NCBI RefSeq assembly: GCF_017352375.1
Contig: NZ_JAFEVR010000004.1
Coordinates: forward strand, 1,178,001-1,242,000
Source of the DNA: Mycolicibacterium sp. S2-37
Lineage (GTDB): Bacteria; Actinomycetota; Actinomycetes; Mycobacteriales; Mycobacteriaceae
Reading direction: 5' to 3'
Length of the DNA: 64,000 nucleotides
Shown: piece after piece, positions 35,928 through 45,798 of the stretch
How positions within the stretch are numbered: the stretch's first letter is position 1
How the letters are laid out: each line of letters begins with the position of its first letter
The notes under the pieces: model-generated
Database searches by the model: none
What the model saw: only the letters and a program-made list of their open reading frames with translations
What the model was told of the DNA's origin: nothing
Program-made: the position numbers and the translations under genes

Positions 35928-37106
35928 TCAGTACATCACCATGTCCGGCTCGAGTTGCTTACCCCAGGCCACGATTCCGCCCTGCACGTGCATGGCGTCG
36001 GAGAAGCCGGCCTTCTTCGCGATGGCCAGCACCTCGGCGGAGCGCACCCCGGTCTTGCAGTAGAAGACCGGTGTGCGGTCGACCTGCAGCCGCGCCAGCG
36101 CTTCGCCGGTCTCGAACGCGCCCTTGGGGATCAGTTCGGCGCCGTCGATGTGGTTGATGTCCCATTCGACCGGCTCACGGACGTCGATGAGCGCCAGCGG
36201 CTTCCCGGAGTCCAGCAGCTCCTTGAGCTCGCGCGGTGTGACGGTGGAGTCGGCGGCAGCCTCGGCGGCCGCGTCGGACACCACGCCACAGAACTCCTCG
36301 TAGTCGATGAGCTCGGTGATCTCTGGCGTCGCAGGGTCTTTGCGGATCTTGATGGTGCGGTACGTCATGTCCAGGGCGTCGTAGACCATCAGCCGGCCCA
36401 GCAGCGGTTCGCCGATGCCGGTGATCAGCTTGATGGCCTCGGTGCCCATCACCGATGCGATCGACGCGCACAGGATGCCGAGCACACCGCCCTCGGCGCA
36501 GGACGGCACCATGCCCGGAGGCGGCGGCTCGGGGTACAGATCGCGGTAGTTGAGGCCGAGTCCGTCCGGCGCGTCCTCCCAGAACACCGACACCTGACCC
36601 TCGAACCGGTAGATCGAACCCCAGACGTAGGGCTTGTGCGCCAGCACCGCCGCGTCGTTGACCAGATAGCGGGTGGCGAAGTTGTCGGTGCCGTCGAGTA
36701 TCAGGTCGTACTGCTCGAACAGCTGCACCGCATTGTCGGGCTCGAGCCGGAACTCGTGCAGCCGCACCTCGACCAGCGGGTTGATCTCCAGGACGGAGTC
36801 CCGCGCGCTCTCGGCCTTGGACCGGCCGATGTCGGACACGCCGTGGATGATCTGGCGCTGCAGATTCGATTCGTCGACGACGTCGAACTCGACGATGCCG
36901 ATGGTGCCCACCCCGGCGGCGGCCAGGTAGAGCAACGTCGGCGAACCCAGGCCACCGGCTCCGATGACGAGGACCTTCGCGTTCTTCAGCCGCTTCTGAC
37001 CATCCACACCCAGATCGGGAATGATCAGGTGGCGGCTGTATCGCGCGACCTCGTCGCGGGTCAGTTCGGCCGCCGGTTCGACCAGCGGCGGCAACGGTGA
37101 CGACAC
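35928..37106 (-). CDS. moeZ: MoeZ/MoeB1: adenylyltransferase with rhodanese domain
   Basis: A 392-residue E1-like enzyme. The nucleotide-binding motif is GAGGLGSPTLLYLAAAGVG, followed by FDVVDESNLQRQ, DGTDNFATR and the zinc-ribbon region. A C-terminal rhodanese domain starts near residue 290 and has the active-site Cys in FYCKTGVRSAE. In actinobacteria MoeZ adenylates and sulfurates sulfur-carrier proteins for molybdopterin, thioamide and cysteine synthesis (CysO, MoaD2). GTG 37106 with GGAG upstream gives exactly the 392-residue length of its tuberculosis orthologue. Confidence 0.93.
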   Translation of the reverse strand: MSSPLPPLVEPAAELTRDEVARYSRHLIIPDLGVDGQKRLKNAKVLVIGAGGLGSPTLLYLAAAGVGTIGIVEFDVVDESNLQRQIIHGVSDIGRSKAESARDSVLEINPLVEVRLHEFRLEPDNAVQLFEQYDLILDGTDNFATRYLVNDAAVLAHKPYVWGSIYRFEGQVSVFWEDAPDGLGLNYRDLYPEPPPPGMVPSCAEGGVLGILCASIASVMGTEAIKLITGIGEPLLGRLMVYDALDMTYRTIKIRKDPATPEITELIDYEEFCGVVSDAAAEAAADSTVTPRELKELLDSGKPLALIDVREPVEWDINHIDGAELIPKGAFETGEALARLQVDRTPVFYCKTGVRSAEVLAIAKKAGFSDAMHVQGGIVAWGKQLEPDMVMY

Positions 37107-37278
37107 CCGGGATCTCCTCAGTTCAACGGCCCGCGGATATGCAGACCCACGCATCTTCAGGATAGGCGTCACACACAACGGCGAACGGGCCGCATTGCTT
37201 CCCGGCCGCCCCGCGAGCGTGCCCACAATGCGCCCGATCGTCGGTGTGTCGCGTGCAGACCCGCACGCTGGCGCGAGA

Positions 37279-38325
37279 TCAGGCGATCGGATACGGCCAC
37301 GGGTTGAAGCGGCAGCTCAGCCCGTCGGCTTTGACCGTCTCCGGATCGAAGCGGGCGGCGTCGTCATTGCTGGTGGAAAACGTCTGTTGCATCATGATCG
37401 GCGCCAGTGCACCGTTCTCCGGGCACTGTTCGTGTCGCTGATATCCGATGGCGTGGCCGACCTCGTGGTTGATGACGTACTGCCGATAGGACCCCACGTC
37501 GCCCTGGAACGGGACGGCGCCGCGTACCCAGCGGGCCTCGTTGATGAACACCCTCGACTGGTCACCCAGATACGCCGGGTTGTAGCACGACGCCTCCAGT
37601 GGGATGTCGTAGCCGCAGCCCTCCCGGATGGTGATGGGCGAGGTCAGCGACACCCGGAAGTCGGGATCGCCCGAGTCGACGCGGACGAACGCGAACTGCG
37701 GGTTGTGCGTCCAGCTCTTCGGATTGGCCAGGGTTTCGGTGACCATCCGCGCAAAGCCCTCGTCGCCGCCGAAGCCGGTGGTGTCGAGCCCGTCCTCGAC
37801 CTCGACGGTGTAGGTGAACACCTTCGTGGTGCCCTGACCGACCTGCGGCGACGTGCCGGGAACGATGTGCCACGTCTTGGCGCCGGCCTCGGTGAACGGG
37901 CCGCCCGCCGGCAGGATCCCGGTGGGCAGGTTCGCGTCGAACTGGGTCAGACCCTTGGGCGGAGCGCCGACGATCGCCGTGCTGTCCACCCCGATGGTCG
38001 GTGGGCCCTGCACCGGGCCCTCGTCGGCCACCTGCTGGGGTGCGGTGGTTCCGGTGACGGTCTGGTAGATGACGATCACGGTGAGCACGGCCAGGATCGG
38101 CAGCGCGTAGGCCCGCCAGCCGTAGGTGGAGACGAACCATCCCAGCCACGACTGTTTGCGCCAGTGCTGGCGCTCATCGCGGTTCGACCGCGCACGGCCG
38201 GCGTCGATCGCGAGTGGATCGCGATGTGCGCGCAGGGGTTCGCGCACGGCACGCCCCGGCTCTTCCCCCTCATAGCGCAGCGCCGGAACATGACCGCCCC
38301 CGTGACGTCCCGGGTCGTAGGTCAC
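37279..38325 (-). CDS. DUF3152 membrane-anchored metzincin-like protein
   Basis: A 348-residue protein with a basic N-terminal cytoplasmic segment, one membrane helix near residues 75-95 (AYALPILAVLTVIVIYQTV) and an external DUF3152 domain. The domain contains HEVGHAIGYQRH, a full HExxHxxGxxxH metzincin zinc motif, and several cysteines (GCG, SCY, QCP). A secreted zinc protease role is likely but unproven. The GTG at 38325 follows CATCCT by 6 nt, a leaderless pattern. It corresponds to Rv3207c. Confidence 0.85.
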   Translation of the reverse strand: MTYDPGRHGGGHVPALRYEGEEPGRAVREPLRAHRDPLAIDAGRARSNRDERQHWRKQSWLGWFVSTYGWRAYALPILAVLTVIVIYQTVTGTTAPQQVADEGPVQGPPTIGVDSTAIVGAPPKGLTQFDANLPTGILPAGGPFTEAGAKTWHIVPGTSPQVGQGTTKVFTYTVEVEDGLDTTGFGGDEGFARMVTETLANPKSWTHNPQFAFVRVDSGDPDFRVSLTSPITIREGCGYDIPLEASCYNPAYLGDQSRVFINEARWVRGAVPFQGDVGSYRQYVINHEVGHAIGYQRHEQCPENGALAPIMMQQTFSTSNDDAARFDPETVKADGLSCRFNPWPYPIA

Positions 38326-38437
38326 CGCAACAGGATGGCACAGCCGCAAGGACTTCCGGTCCCGGCGCGCCACCAGCGGGACCGGCCGGTGTCATGAGGC
38401 ACGTGTCAGGCCATCGGTAGTACTGTCGACGGGATGA

Positions 38438-39407
<970 letters not shown>

Positions 39408-39621
39408 GCTGAACCCTTCCGTTGGTATTCCGTCGCCGCACGCCCGACGGCTGCCGCGTTCCTGCCGAAAGGCTAGTGGACGCGCGCGCCACCGCGCCGC
39501 CGCGGGGACTACGCGCTGAGCGAAGCCGCCGTGACCGGGCCTGCCCCGGGCAGCGACCGAACCGAATCCGGACCGTGATCAACACGTCGCATTCTCGCCT
39601 CATCTGTCACTTTTGTCTCGT

Positions 39622-39627
39622 TAGTCT
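39622..39627 (+). promoter_or_regulatory. Candidate -10 of the MmpS-like gene
   Basis: TAGTCT in an A/T-richer stretch of the 257-bp gap between the DUF3107 gene and the next plus-strand gene. Transcription would start about 30 nt before the ATG at 39665. No clear -35 was found. Confidence 0.35.
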
Positions 39628-39664
39628 CGGAACAGCCCATCTCACCCGTCTACCGGAAGTAGTC

Positions 39665-40552
39665 ATGAGCAGGCCTTTTCCGCCGAATCCCCAGCCGCCC
39701 GCCCCGACCGAGCGCCTCGACCGCCCGGGCGCGGGCAACTCGCCCTACGGCACCTTCGGCGACTACAGCACCTACGACTCCTACCGACGTTCCGGTCGTG
39801 ACCACGGTTCGAGTTACGAGGACCACTCGGTTCGGACGCGGACCCGCCACCGCGACGACCACCCCGGGTACGCGAGCCACGACGACTACGGCTACCACGC
39901 CGACCAGAGCGAGGACGACGACTTCGAGGACTACGACGCCTACGTCGGCGGCGCTTACACCGACGTGGATCGCCGCTGGGTGTGGATCGGCGGCATGGCC
40001 GGCGCGGTCCTGCTGGTCGCGGTGATCTGCACAATGGTCATCCTCGGCGGCGGCGACAGCGGATCGGTGTCGGCGACCGTGGCCCCGCCTGCGCAGAGCC
40101 GGCCCACGGCGACCGCGGCGGCGCCGGACACCTCCGCCCGGCAGGCGCCGACGGCCACGCTCTCACCCGAGACGGTGACCACGGTGACGCCGACGGCCCC
40201 ACGCACGCCGGCCCCGAGCGCCACCGCCGCCCCTGCCCCGCTGCCCACCGCCGCAGCAGCACCGCCGGTCGCGACCCCCGACCCCCGCACCATCACCTAT
40301 ACCGTCGCGGGGAACAAGCAGCTCATCGATCTGGTCACCGTCATCTACACCGACCAGCAGGGCGCACTGCAGACCGAACTCAACGTGGCGCTGCCGTGGT
40401 CGAAGACGGTCACCCTCGACCCGGGGGTGCAACTCAAATCGGTGACGGCGACCAGCGTGGGAGGTCAGCTGACCTGCGCGATCACCGACCCCGCCGGGAC
40501 GACGCTGGTGGCGCAGACCACGCCGTCGATGCTCGCCACCTGCACGCAGTGA
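39665..40552 (+). CDS. Single-pass membrane protein with MmpS-like external domain (Rv3209 type)
   Basis: A 295-residue protein. The first 100 residues are Pro/Asp/Tyr/His-rich and probably disordered. One membrane helix (VWIGGMAGAVLLVAVICTMVIL, about 105-126) follows, then a Thr/Pro/Ala-rich linker. The C-terminal ~100 residues start ITYTVAGNKQLIDLVTVIYTD and resemble the MmpS fold, with a Cys pair. MmpS proteins work with MmpL exporters, but no mmpL gene is near. Start ATG 39665 has GGAAG upstream. Confidence 0.82.
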   Translation: MSRPFPPNPQPPAPTERLDRPGAGNSPYGTFGDYSTYDSYRRSGRDHGSSYEDHSVRTRTRHRDDHPGYASHDDYGYHADQSEDDDFEDYDAYVGGAYTDVDRRWVWIGGMAGAVLLVAVICTMVILGGGDSGSVSATVAPPAQSRPTATAAAPDTSARQAPTATLSPETVTTVTPTAPRTPAPSATAAPAPLPTAAAAPPVATPDPRTITYTVAGNKQLIDLVTVIYTDQQGALQTELNVALPWSKTVTLDPGVQLKSVTATSVGGQLTCAITDPAGTTLVAQTTPSMLATCTQ

Positions 40553-40553
40553 C

Positions 40554-41258
40554 TCAGGCCAGACCCAGCTCCTGAATGCGCGACCGGTGGGTCTCCTGTA
40601 ACCGGTCGAAGAATTCGGCGATCTGGGTGAGGCCCTCTCCGCCGGCCATCACCAGGTCGACGAGCTCGTCGTGGTCGGCGAGCACGTACTGAGCCTGCGT
40701 GATGGCCTCCCCCAGCAACCGTCGCGACCACAGCGCGAGCCGGTGGCGCTGCCGGTCACTGGCCGTCACCGCGGCCCGAACCTCGGCGACGACGAACTGC
40801 GAGTGGCCGGTCTCGGCCAGCACCCCCCGCACGACCTCGGCGATCTCGGGCGGCAGCGCATCGGCGATCTCCAGATAGAAGTCGGCCGCCAGGGCGTCGC
40901 CGATGTAGGTCTTGACCAGCGCTTCGAGCCAGGTGCTTGGCGTGGTCAGCCGGTGGTAGTGCTCCAGCGCCGACGCGTAGCGGGTCATCGCGGGCACGAT
41001 GTCGACGCCTCGCCGCTCCAGCGCGTCGCGGAGCAGCTCGTAGTGGCTCATCTCGGCGGCCGCCATGCTCGCCATGTTGATCCGGCCGCGCAGATTCGGC
41101 GCCATGCGCGCCTCCTCGGTGAGCCGGTAGAAGGCCGCCACCTCGCCGTACGCCAGCAGCGCGAACAGCTCGACGACACCGGGATGATCAGCCGACACGC
41201 CGGCGACGTCAGGGGCTGCGGCCTGCCCGGATGAGGCCGCGGGCTGGGTCGGAGTCAT
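40554..41258 (-). CDS. Ferritin-like-fold protein (MiaE-like, Rv3210c type)
   Basis: A 234-residue all-helical protein with a ferritin-like diiron pattern: E in LLAYGEVAAF, AAAEMSHYELL, and later ETGHSQFVV with a further Glu/His pair. This matches the MiaE-like ferritin fold group, some members of which hydroxylate tRNA. The substrate here is not known. TAGAGT at 41270-41265 lies 6 nt before the ATG, indicating a leaderless transcript. It ends just after the MmpS-like gene on the other strand. Confidence 0.78.
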   Translation of the reverse strand: MTPTQPAASSGQAAAPDVAGVSADHPGVVELFALLAYGEVAAFYRLTEEARMAPNLRGRINMASMAAAEMSHYELLRDALERRGVDIVPAMTRYASALEHYHRLTTPSTWLEALVKTYIGDALAADFYLEIADALPPEIAEVVRGVLAETGHSQFVVAEVRAAVTASDRQRHRLALWSRRLLGEAITQAQYVLADHDELVDLVMAGGEGLTQIAEFFDRLQETHRSRIQELGLA

Positions 41259-41311
41259 GCGGCAACTCTAGACGGCGACGCCGCGGCCGACAGATCACGA
41301 ACCCGACCAGG

Positions 41312-41317
41312 TAGAAT
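41312..41317 (+). promoter_or_regulatory. -10 box of rhlE with long 5' leader
   Basis: TAGAAT is a near-consensus -10. It predicts a leader of about 165 nt before the rhlE ATG at 41489. DEAD-box helicase genes in bacteria often have long regulatory leaders. The reading frame stays open through the leader from 41345. Confidence 0.45.
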
Positions 41318-41488
41318 GGCTCACGGGTCCGCTGTTCTGCAGCTGTGACCAGAGATAATGTGCGTGCACGCAGTCGGTCTGCCTTACCTATGAGGCCCGG
41401 GCCCCGGTGCTACTTCGTCGAAACTCGTGCGCGCGTGAACATCCGCGATGAACCACGAGGATCGACCCGAAAGGCACTGTCCTACCGC

Positions 41489-43096
41489 ATGACCGAATCC
41501 ACCGACACCACCACTGAGACCACCGAGACAATCACCGCTGACCCCACCGACACCGTGATCACCGAGGTCACCGAGATCGTCGAGGCGGAACCCGCCAAGA
41601 TCTCGTTCGCCGACCTGGGCGTGCGCGAGGAGATCGTCCGGGCGCTGGCCGAGGACGGCAAGGAACATCCCTTCGCCATCCAGGAACTGACCATGCCGAT
41701 GGCGCTGGCCGGCGACGACCTCATCGGCCAGGCCCGCACCGGCATGGGCAAGACCCTGGCCTTCGGTGTGCCGCTGCTGCAGCGGATCACCACCGACCCC
41801 GAACGTGAACTCAGCGGCATCCCGCGGGCGCTGGTCGTCGTGCCGACCCGCGAGTTGTGCCTGCAGGTGTACGAGGACATCGCCGGCGCCGCGCGCTACC
41901 TGCGGGCGGGCGACCGGAAGCTGTCGGTCACCTCGATCTACGGCGGGCGCCCCTACGAGGCCCAGATCGAGGCACTGCAGAAGGGCGTCGACGTCGTGAT
42001 CGGCACCCCGGGCCGACTGCTCGACCTCGCCCAGCAGGGTCACCTCCGCCTCGGCGGGCTGAGCATGCTGGTGCTCGACGAAGCCGACGAGATGCTCGAC
42101 CTGGGCTTCCTGCCCGACATCGAGCGGATCCTGCGGCAGATCCCCGAGGTTCGGCAGGCCATGCTGTTCTCGGCGACGATGCCCGACCCGATCATCACCC
42201 TCGCCCGTACCTTCATGACCCAGCCCACGCACATCCGGGCCGAGGCGCCGCATTCGGCCGCCACCCACGACACCACCGAACAGTTCGCCTACCGCGCCCA
42301 CGCACTGGACAAGGTCGAGATGGTCACGCGCATCCTGCAGGCCGAGGGCCGCGGCGCGACGATGATCTTCACCCGCACCAAGCGCACCGCCCAGAAGGTT
42401 TCCGATGAACTGGCCGAACGCGGTTTCGAGGTCGGCGCCGTTCACGGCGACCTCGGCCAGGGCGCCCGCGAGAAGGCGCTCAAGTCCTTCCGCACCGGCG
42501 AGATCGACGTCCTGGTCGCGACCGACGTCGCCGCCCGCGGGATCGACATCGACGACATCACCCACGTGATCAACTTCCAGATCCCCGAGGACGAGCAGGC
42601 CTACGTCCACCGCATCGGCCGAACAGGCCGCGCAGGCAAGACCGGTATCGCGGTGACGCTGGTCGACTGGGACGAACTACCCCGCTGGTCGATGATCGAC
42701 AAGGCGCTCGGCCTGGGGGTCCCCGAGCCCGCCGAGACGTATTCGAGCTCGCCGCACCTCTACGAGGAACTGCACATCCCCGCCGACGCGGGCGGTTCGA
42801 TCGGCACCTCGCGTGCCAAGGCCGGAGACAGATCCGGGGCCAAGCGGGGCGAACGCGGCGAACGTTCGGAGCGCTCCGAGCGGCAGTCCGACGAGAAGCC
42901 GGCTCGCAACCGGACCCGCAGCCGCCGCCGCACCCGCGCGGGCGAGCCCGCCACCGGTCACGTCGCACCGTCGAACGAGACCGGGTCGGCCGAGAACGCC
43001 GCGGACGCCGCCGACGACTCCGCCGACGGCGACGCGCCGACCCGGCGGCGGCTCAGGCGTCGTCCGCGCAAGGCGTCGACGACCACCAGCAACTGA
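41489..43096 (+). CDS. rhlE: DEAD-box RNA helicase RhlE
   Basis: A 535-residue helicase. An acidic Thr/Glu-rich N-terminus precedes the DEAD core: Q-motif near residue 70, motif I ARTGMGKT, motif II LDEADEML, motif III SAT, motif VI HRIGRTGRAG. The C-terminal 120 residues are Arg/Lys/Ser-rich (RGERSERSERQ, RTRSRRRTRAGE) and likely bind RNA. In mycobacteria RhlE joins RNA turnover complexes. ATG 41489 is chosen from domain position, though an in-frame GTG near 41345 would add 48 residues. Confidence 0.92.
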   Translation: MTESTDTTTETTETITADPTDTVITEVTEIVEAEPAKISFADLGVREEIVRALAEDGKEHPFAIQELTMPMALAGDDLIGQARTGMGKTLAFGVPLLQRITTDPERELSGIPRALVVVPTRELCLQVYEDIAGAARYLRAGDRKLSVTSIYGGRPYEAQIEALQKGVDVVIGTPGRLLDLAQQGHLRLGGLSMLVLDEADEMLDLGFLPDIERILRQIPEVRQAMLFSATMPDPIITLARTFMTQPTHIRAEAPHSAATHDTTEQFAYRAHALDKVEMVTRILQAEGRGATMIFTRTKRTAQKVSDELAERGFEVGAVHGDLGQGAREKALKSFRTGEIDVLVATDVAARGIDIDDITHVINFQIPEDEQAYVHRIGRTGRAGKTGIAVTLVDWDELPRWSMIDKALGLGVPEPAETYSSSPHLYEELHIPADAGGSIGTSRAKAGDRSGAKRGERGERSERSERQSDEKPARNRTRSRRRTRAGEPATGHVAPSNETGSAENAADAADDSADGDAPTRRRLRRRPRKASTTTSN

Positions 43097-43114
43097 CGCC
43101 CACCCGCACCATCC

Positions 43115-44332
43115 GTGGTTCGACCCGAACGCCGCACCCGCGGTGACATGGTGGCCGCCGCGGCGATCGCCGCGGTGATCGCGGTGACCGTCGGGCTGGT
43201 CTGGTGGACCAGCGACGCCAGGGCCACCATCAGCCGGCCCGCAGCGACCACGATCGAGGACCTGCCGTCCGCCAAGGACGTTCCCACGGCACTGCGGCAG
43301 CTGTGGAGCGCTCCCAGCCCGAGGACCCGCCGACCCGTCGTGGTCGGCGGCGTCGTGGTCACCGGCGACGGTGACATCGTGGAGGGGCGTGACCCGGCCA
43401 CCGGGACGACGCTGTGGAGCTACGCCCGCGATCTCGAACTGTGCGGCGTGACCTCGATCTACCACTATGCCGTCGCGGTGTATCCCGACAAGCGTGGCTG
43501 CGGACAGGTCAGCACCATCAACGGCCGCACCGGCAAGCGTGGGGCGGCCCGAACCGCGTACGCCGACCCGGCGGTCACGCTGTCCTCCGACGGTACGACG
43601 GTGCTCTCGGCCGGTGACACCCGGCTGGAACTGTGGCGGTCGGACATGGTGCGGATGCTCAGCTACGGCGCGCTGGACGCGCGCATCAAACCGGACGTCC
43701 CGATCACGCCGCTGTGCCGTCTCACCTCGGCGGCGGCGAGTTCATCGGCGGTGTCGGTGCTCGAGGCCTGCCCCAACGCGCCGGATCTCCGGCTGACGCT
43801 GCTGCGACCCTCCGATGAAGAGGACACCCCGGACGTGAAGTACGTCGAGCTGCCCGGTGTGGCCGCCGACTCCGACGCCCGGGTGATCGCGGTGTCCGAC
43901 ACCACGACGGCGGTCTACCTGCCGACGCCCAGGCCGACGGTGAACATCATCGACGAGACCGGGACGACGATCGCCAGCACGCTGGTCGGACAGCCGGCGT
44001 CACCGCGGGCGGCCGCGGCGCGGGCCGGTGACCTGATCACCTGGTGGACCGGCACGGAGGTCATGGTGTTCGCCGCCGACGGTCTGCGTTACAGGTACAC
44101 CGTCACCCCGTCGGGCGGACATCTGCCTCTCGGACCGGCGACCGAGATGGCCGACAGGCTGCTGGTACCGGTCACCGGCGGCTACGACGTGTTCAACCCG
44201 GACGACGGCGCCGGTGAACGCCACCTGCCGATCTCCCGACCGCCCTCACCGGAGGCGGTCATACCCGCGGTGGCCGGCACGTGGATCGTCGAGCAGCGCG
44301 GCGGCGAACTGGTCGCCCTCGGGCCGGCCTAG
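43115..44332 (+). CDS. Secreted/anchored PQQ-like beta-propeller protein (Rv3212 type)
   Basis: A 405-residue protein. One N-terminal membrane segment (MVAAAAIAAVIAVTVGLVWW) precedes repeated blades such as DGDIVEGRDPATGTTLWSY and GQVSTINGRTGKR that resemble PQQ-type beta-propellers. This suggests an extracytoplasmic scaffold or binding protein of unknown function. The gene follows rhlE by 18 bp and is probably co-transcribed. Its stop shares a CTAG with the convergent parA-like gene. Confidence 0.82.
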   Translation: MVRPERRTRGDMVAAAAIAAVIAVTVGLVWWTSDARATISRPAATTIEDLPSAKDVPTALRQLWSAPSPRTRRPVVVGGVVVTGDGDIVEGRDPATGTTLWSYARDLELCGVTSIYHYAVAVYPDKRGCGQVSTINGRTGKRGAARTAYADPAVTLSSDGTTVLSAGDTRLELWRSDMVRMLSYGALDARIKPDVPITPLCRLTSAAASSSAVSVLEACPNAPDLRLTLLRPSDEEDTPDVKYVELPGVAADSDARVIAVSDTTTAVYLPTPRPTVNIIDETGTTIASTLVGQPASPRAAAARAGDLITWWTGTEVMVFAADGLRYRYTVTPSGGHLPLGPATEMADRLLVPVTGGYDVFNPDDGAGERHLPISRPPSPEAVIPAVAGTWIVEQRGGELVALGPA

Positions 44333-45126
44333 TCGACCTCAGGGGTGAACGTGGCCATCGCCTTACCGCTCTTCCAGTGTTTGAGCAGCGCCTCCGCCAG
44401 TTCCCGATAGGCGACGGCGCCCTTGTTCTTGCGACCGGCCAGTACCGACGACCCGGACGCGCTCGCCTCGGCGAACCGCACGGTCCGCGGGATCGGCGGC
44501 GCCAGCACCGGCAGCGCGTAGCGGTCGACCACGTCGAAGAGCACGTCACGGCTGTGCGTGGTGCGGGAGTCGTACAGCGTCGGCAGGGCGCCGAGCATCT
44601 TCAGGTCGGGATTGGTGATCGCCTGGACGTCGGACACCGTGCGCAGGAACTGCCCCACCCCGCGGTGCGCCAGCGTCTCGCACTGCAGCGGCACGATGAC
44701 CTCGTCGGCGGCGGTCAGGCCGTTGAGGGTGAGCACGCCCAGCGATGGCGGACAGTCGATGATCACCACGTCGAAGCCGGCGCTGATCTTGGCCAGCGCC
44801 CGCTTGAGCGCATGCTCGCGCCCGGCCCGCATCAGCAGCATCGCCTCGGCCCCGGCCAGGTCGATGTTGGCGGGTAGCAGTGTCATCCCCTCCGGTGTCT
44901 CCACCAGCGCCGTATCCGGCTCCACATCGCCCAGCAGCACCTCGTGCACCGACACCGGCAGCTTGTCCGGCTCGTGCCCGAGCGAGAACGTCAGCGATCC
45001 CTGCGGGTCCAGGTCGACGAGCAGCACCCGTTTGCCGTGTTCGGTCATCGCCGCACCCAGCGACGCCACCGTCGTCGTTTTGGCGACCCCACCCTTTTGA
45101 TTGGCGACCGCAAGTACCCGCGTCAC
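44329..45126 (-). CDS. ParA/Soj-family ATPase (Rv3213c type)
   Basis: A protein of about 265 residues with the deviant Walker A KGGVAKTT at its start (ANQKGGVAKTT), A' motif LLVDLDPQGSLT and Walker B VVIIDCPPSLG. It is not next to a parB gene, so it is an orphan ParA of the type placed beside gpm2-entC in mycobacteria. It may position a cargo other than the chromosome. GTG 45126 is preferred: CAGGAT lies 7 nt upstream (45139-45134), and the tuberculosis protein also starts 3-4 residues before RVLAVANQ. An ATG at 45135 is possible. Confidence 0.9.
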   Translation of the reverse strand: MTRVLAVANQKGGVAKTTTVASLGAAMTEHGKRVLLVDLDPQGSLTFSLGHEPDKLPVSVHEVLLGDVEPDTALVETPEGMTLLPANIDLAGAEAMLLMRAGREHALKRALAKISAGFDVVIIDCPPSLGVLTLNGLTAADEVIVPLQCETLAHRGVGQFLRTVSDVQAITNPDLKMLGALPTLYDSRTTHSRDVLFDVVDRYALPVLAPPIPRTVRFAEASASGSSVLAGRKNKGAVAYRELAEALLKHWKSGKAMATFTPEVD

Positions 45127-45186
45127 GATGCCCATCCTGACACGCCCACCCAGCGCGCACGGGGACGTGCGGCAGAATCGGTCGGT

Positions 45187-45798
45187 GTGGGCCTCACCGA
45201 TCATCGACTGCTGCTGATCCGACACGGCGAAACCGAATGGTCGCGCTCGGGGCGGCACACCGGTCGCACAGATCTGGAGCTGACCGACACCGGTCGCGAT
45301 CAGGCCACCCGGGCCGCCGAGGCGCTGGCGCGCCTGGAACTCGACGACCCGCTGGTGATCAGCAGTCCCCGGCGGCGTGCGCTGGACACCGCGAAGCTGG
45401 CCGGCCTGGCGGTCGCGGAGGTGTCCGACCTGCTGTCCGAATGGGATTACGGCGACTACGAGGGCAGGACGACGACCGAGATCCGGCAGACCGATCCGGA
45501 TTGGCTGGTGTGGACCCACGGCTGCCCGGGCGGCGAGAGCGTGGCCGAGGTCGGCGCGCGCGCCGACCGCGCGGTCGACATGGCGCTGCAACATCTCGAG
45601 TACCGCGACGTGATCTTCGTTGGCCACGGCCACTTCTCCCGCTCGGTGCTCACGCGGTGGGTGGAACTGCCGCTGGCCGAGGGGATCCGATTCGCCATGG
45701 TGGCCGCGTCGGTCGCGGTGTGCGGTTGGGAACACGGAGTGCGCCAGATCAGCGCACTGGCACTCACCGGATATCCGCATTCGTGCGCACCGACGTGA
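45187..45798 (+). CDS. gpm2: Histidine (acid) phosphatase, Gpm2/Rv3214 type
   Basis: A 203-residue histidine phosphatase. The phosphohistidine motif RHGE (His13) is followed by SPRRRALDTAKL, the acid-donor region and GHGHFSR with the second catalytic His. The tuberculosis orthologue was named phosphoglycerate mutase 2 but behaves as an acid phosphatase. CAGAAT (45173-45178) lies 8 nt before the GTG, so the transcript has almost no leader. The stop overlaps entC by 4 bp. Confidence 0.9.
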   Translation: MGLTDHRLLLIRHGETEWSRSGRHTGRTDLELTDTGRDQATRAAEALARLELDDPLVISSPRRRALDTAKLAGLAVAEVSDLLSEWDYGDYEGRTTTEIRQTDPDWLVWTHGCPGGESVAEVGARADRAVDMALQHLEYRDVIFVGHGHFSRSVLTRWVELPLAEGIRFAMVAASVAVCGWEHGVRQISALALTGYPHSCAPT

